Source: Casp-actino8 sp046091365 (GTDB lineage: Bacteria; Actinomycetota; Acidimicrobiia; Acidimicrobiales; Ilumatobacteraceae). From it: a DNA stretch of 6,795 nt. Location: NCBI GenBank assembly GCA_046091365.1, contig JBJTBM010000091.1, positions 1 to 6,795 on the forward strand, read 5' to 3'. Both the position numbers and the translations under genes were made by a program. This document shows, one piece after another, positions 5,677 through 6,795 of this stretch (position 1 is the stretch's first letter; each line of letters begins with the position of its first letter). The notes below the pieces were generated by a model. The model saw nothing but the letters and a program-made list of their open reading frames with translations. It did no database searches and had not been told where the DNA came from.

Positions 5677-6795
5677 ATGGAGCAATCGTCCAAAGCCTTC
5701 GTGAAAAAGCAAAAGTTGCCCGTCGGCATCGTGACCGTCATTGCATTGTTCGCGATTCTTTACGCTTGGGACGCGCAACAGTTGGCACCGATGTTCTCGA
5801 ACATCGGAACCGGTGCACTCATGTCGGCCGTCGCTCTGGGCGTGGTACTGACCTTCCGTGGATCCGGAGTGGTGAACTTCGCCAACGGCGTGATCACCGT
5901 ATTCGTCGCTTATTGGTACTACGGGTTCAAAGTCGAAGGCCGGTTGTACGTTCCGCCGCTGCCGAATCCGTTCGTGCTCATCGAGATTCCCGTCAACTGG
6001 TTCAGAGATGAGGGCAAGTATCTTGACCTTCCCAACTGGCCGACGTCCATCGACATGCCGGGAGACCGGCTGACAACGGCTACCGCCGTGGTCTTGGCGT
6101 TGGTGGTTGCGGTGTTACTGGGTCTCTTCCTCCATTTCGTCATATTCAAGCCTCTTCGTAATGCGCCGGTCCTGGCCAAAGTCGTGACGTCAGTCGGACT
6201 CTTCGTCGTCTTGCAAGAGTTCATCCGGATTCGTTTCGGTGAACTGGCCAAAACCGGCGTTCCCTTCCCGCTCCCCAAGGGCAAAATCGACCTTCCGGGT
6301 GAATTGGGCATCGTTCCCAAGAACCAGTTGTTCCTCGTGATCGTGGTGGCCGTCATCGCGGTCGGTTTGTGGGCGCTTTTCAAGTACAGCCGTTTCGGTC
6401 TGGCCACACGGGCCGCGGCCGAGAACGAGAAGGGGGCCATCGTCCTCGGCTTCTCACCCGACTTCTTGGCCGGTGCCAACTGGGTTCTCTCTACGCTGAT
6501 CGCCGGGTTGCTCGGCATCCTGGCCTCGCCCATCACCAACCTCGACACGATCACCCTGCCCCTCCTCATCGTGCCGGCCCTTGGCGCGGCCCTGCTCGCC
6601 AACTTCACGTCGTTCGGTATCACGGTCGCCGCGGGTGTCGGAATCGCCATGCTTCAGGGTTGGGTGCAGTACCAGGGTGCGCAGACCTGGTTTCCCAAAG
6701 GGGTCCTGCCGACCGCCGGCCTCACCCAGGCCCTGCCCTTCTTCGTGATCGTGGTGGCCATGTTCCTGCGCGGCAAGTCGTTGCCGGTGCGCGGT
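5677..6795 (+). CDS. livH: LivH-type ABC permease, runs off the right edge
   Basis: Inner-membrane permease of the branched-chain amino acid ABC family; 373 codons are visible with no stop. Predicted first membrane segment is about 15-31. The conserved LivH signature follows at F60-R-G-S-G-V-V-N-F-A-N-G71, entering the next segments. Another family segment is T171-S-V-G-L-F-V-V-L-Q-E181. The cytoplasmic ATPase-contact loop is recognisable as T244-R-A-A-A-E-N-E-K-G-A-I-V-L-G258, and hydrophobic segments continue to about 365. Between the third and fourth segments (about 84-133) there is an unusually long, proline-rich, mostly polar stretch, longer than in typical ~290-residue LivH. The visible end, M-F-L-R-G-K-S-L-P-V-R-G, is what I expect at the junction of actinobacterial LivH-LivM fusions, so a fused second permease domain may follow (inference). 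It pairs with the upstream binding lipoprotein; ATPase genes would be expected downstream. Confidence 0.92.
   Translation, partial: MEQSSKAFVKKQKLPVGIVTVIALFAILYAWDAQQLAPMFSNIGTGALMSAVALGVVLTFRGSGVVNFANGVITVFVAYWYYGFKVEGRLYVPPLPNPFVLIEIPVNWFRDEGKYLDLPNWPTSIDMPGDRLTTATAVVLALVVAVLLGLFLHFVIFKPLRNAPVLAKVVTSVGLFVVLQEFIRIRFGELAKTGVPFPLPKGKIDLPGELGIVPKNQLFLVIVVAVIAVGLWALFKYSRFGLATRAAAENEKGAIVLGFSPDFLAGANWVLSTLIAGLLGILASPITNLDTITLPLLIVPALGAALLANFTSFGITVAAGVGIAMLQGWVQYQGAQTWFPKGVLPTAGLTQALPFFVIVVAMFLRGKSLPVRG

Noticed and set aside
5919..6650. A 243-codon minus-strand frame opposite the permease
   Set aside because: It is Ser/Thr/Arg/Lys/Pro-rich without domain features and lies opposite hydrophobic LivH segments; a shadow of the permease.

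Overview
The window looks like a piece of a high-GC actinobacterial chromosome. An Acidimicrobiia-type bacterium (Ilumatobacter-like) is my best guess. The reasons are strong G/C preference at third codon positions, GTG starts, a possible leaderless promoter layout, a lipoprotein with a Pro/Ser/Thr/Glu linker, and a gene set (P450, SnoaL-like protein, acyl-CoA synthetase, crotonase, Liv-type transporter) common in the lipid and isoprenoid catabolism of that group. This is inference from style and content; no taxonomic marker is present.

Layout. Bases 1-1085 (minus strand) hold most of a bacterial cytochrome P450, cut by the window edge at the first two bases of its heme-ligand cysteine codon. 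A 97-bp divergent intergenic region (1086-1182) follows and contains a striking imperfect inverted repeat (1123-1165). Three tightly packed plus-strand genes come next: a SnoaL/NTF2-fold protein (1183-1671), an acyl-CoA synthetase/AMP-forming ligase (1681-3219) and a crotonase/enoyl-CoA hydratase-family protein (3225-4067). Gaps of 9 and 5 bp suggest one operon. A 98-bp gap with a possible promoter and a small hairpin separates these from a second transport unit: a lipoprotein substrate-binding protein of the branched-chain amino acid ABC family (4166-5548), a 128-bp gap with a perfect 14-bp-stem hairpin, and a LivH-type permease (5677 to beyond the right edge).

How it may work together (inference). 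The transporter would bring in an organic acid or amino-acid-like substrate, not necessarily a branched-chain amino acid. The P450 would oxygenate a hydrophobic substrate, the ligase would make the CoA thioester, and the SnoaL-like and crotonase proteins would carry out dehydration, hydration or hydrolysis on the CoA-bound intermediate. This set of activities resembles degradation modules for steroids, terpenoids or branched fatty acids, but the substrate cannot be read from this sequence.

I see no tRNA, rRNA, CRISPR array, insertion sequence, phage gene or toxin-antitoxin pair. No wholly new system is evident. The points most worth checking are the divergent palindrome with possible leaderless starts on both sides, the non-standard active-site residues in the ligase and crotonase, and the hairpin between the binding-protein and permease genes.
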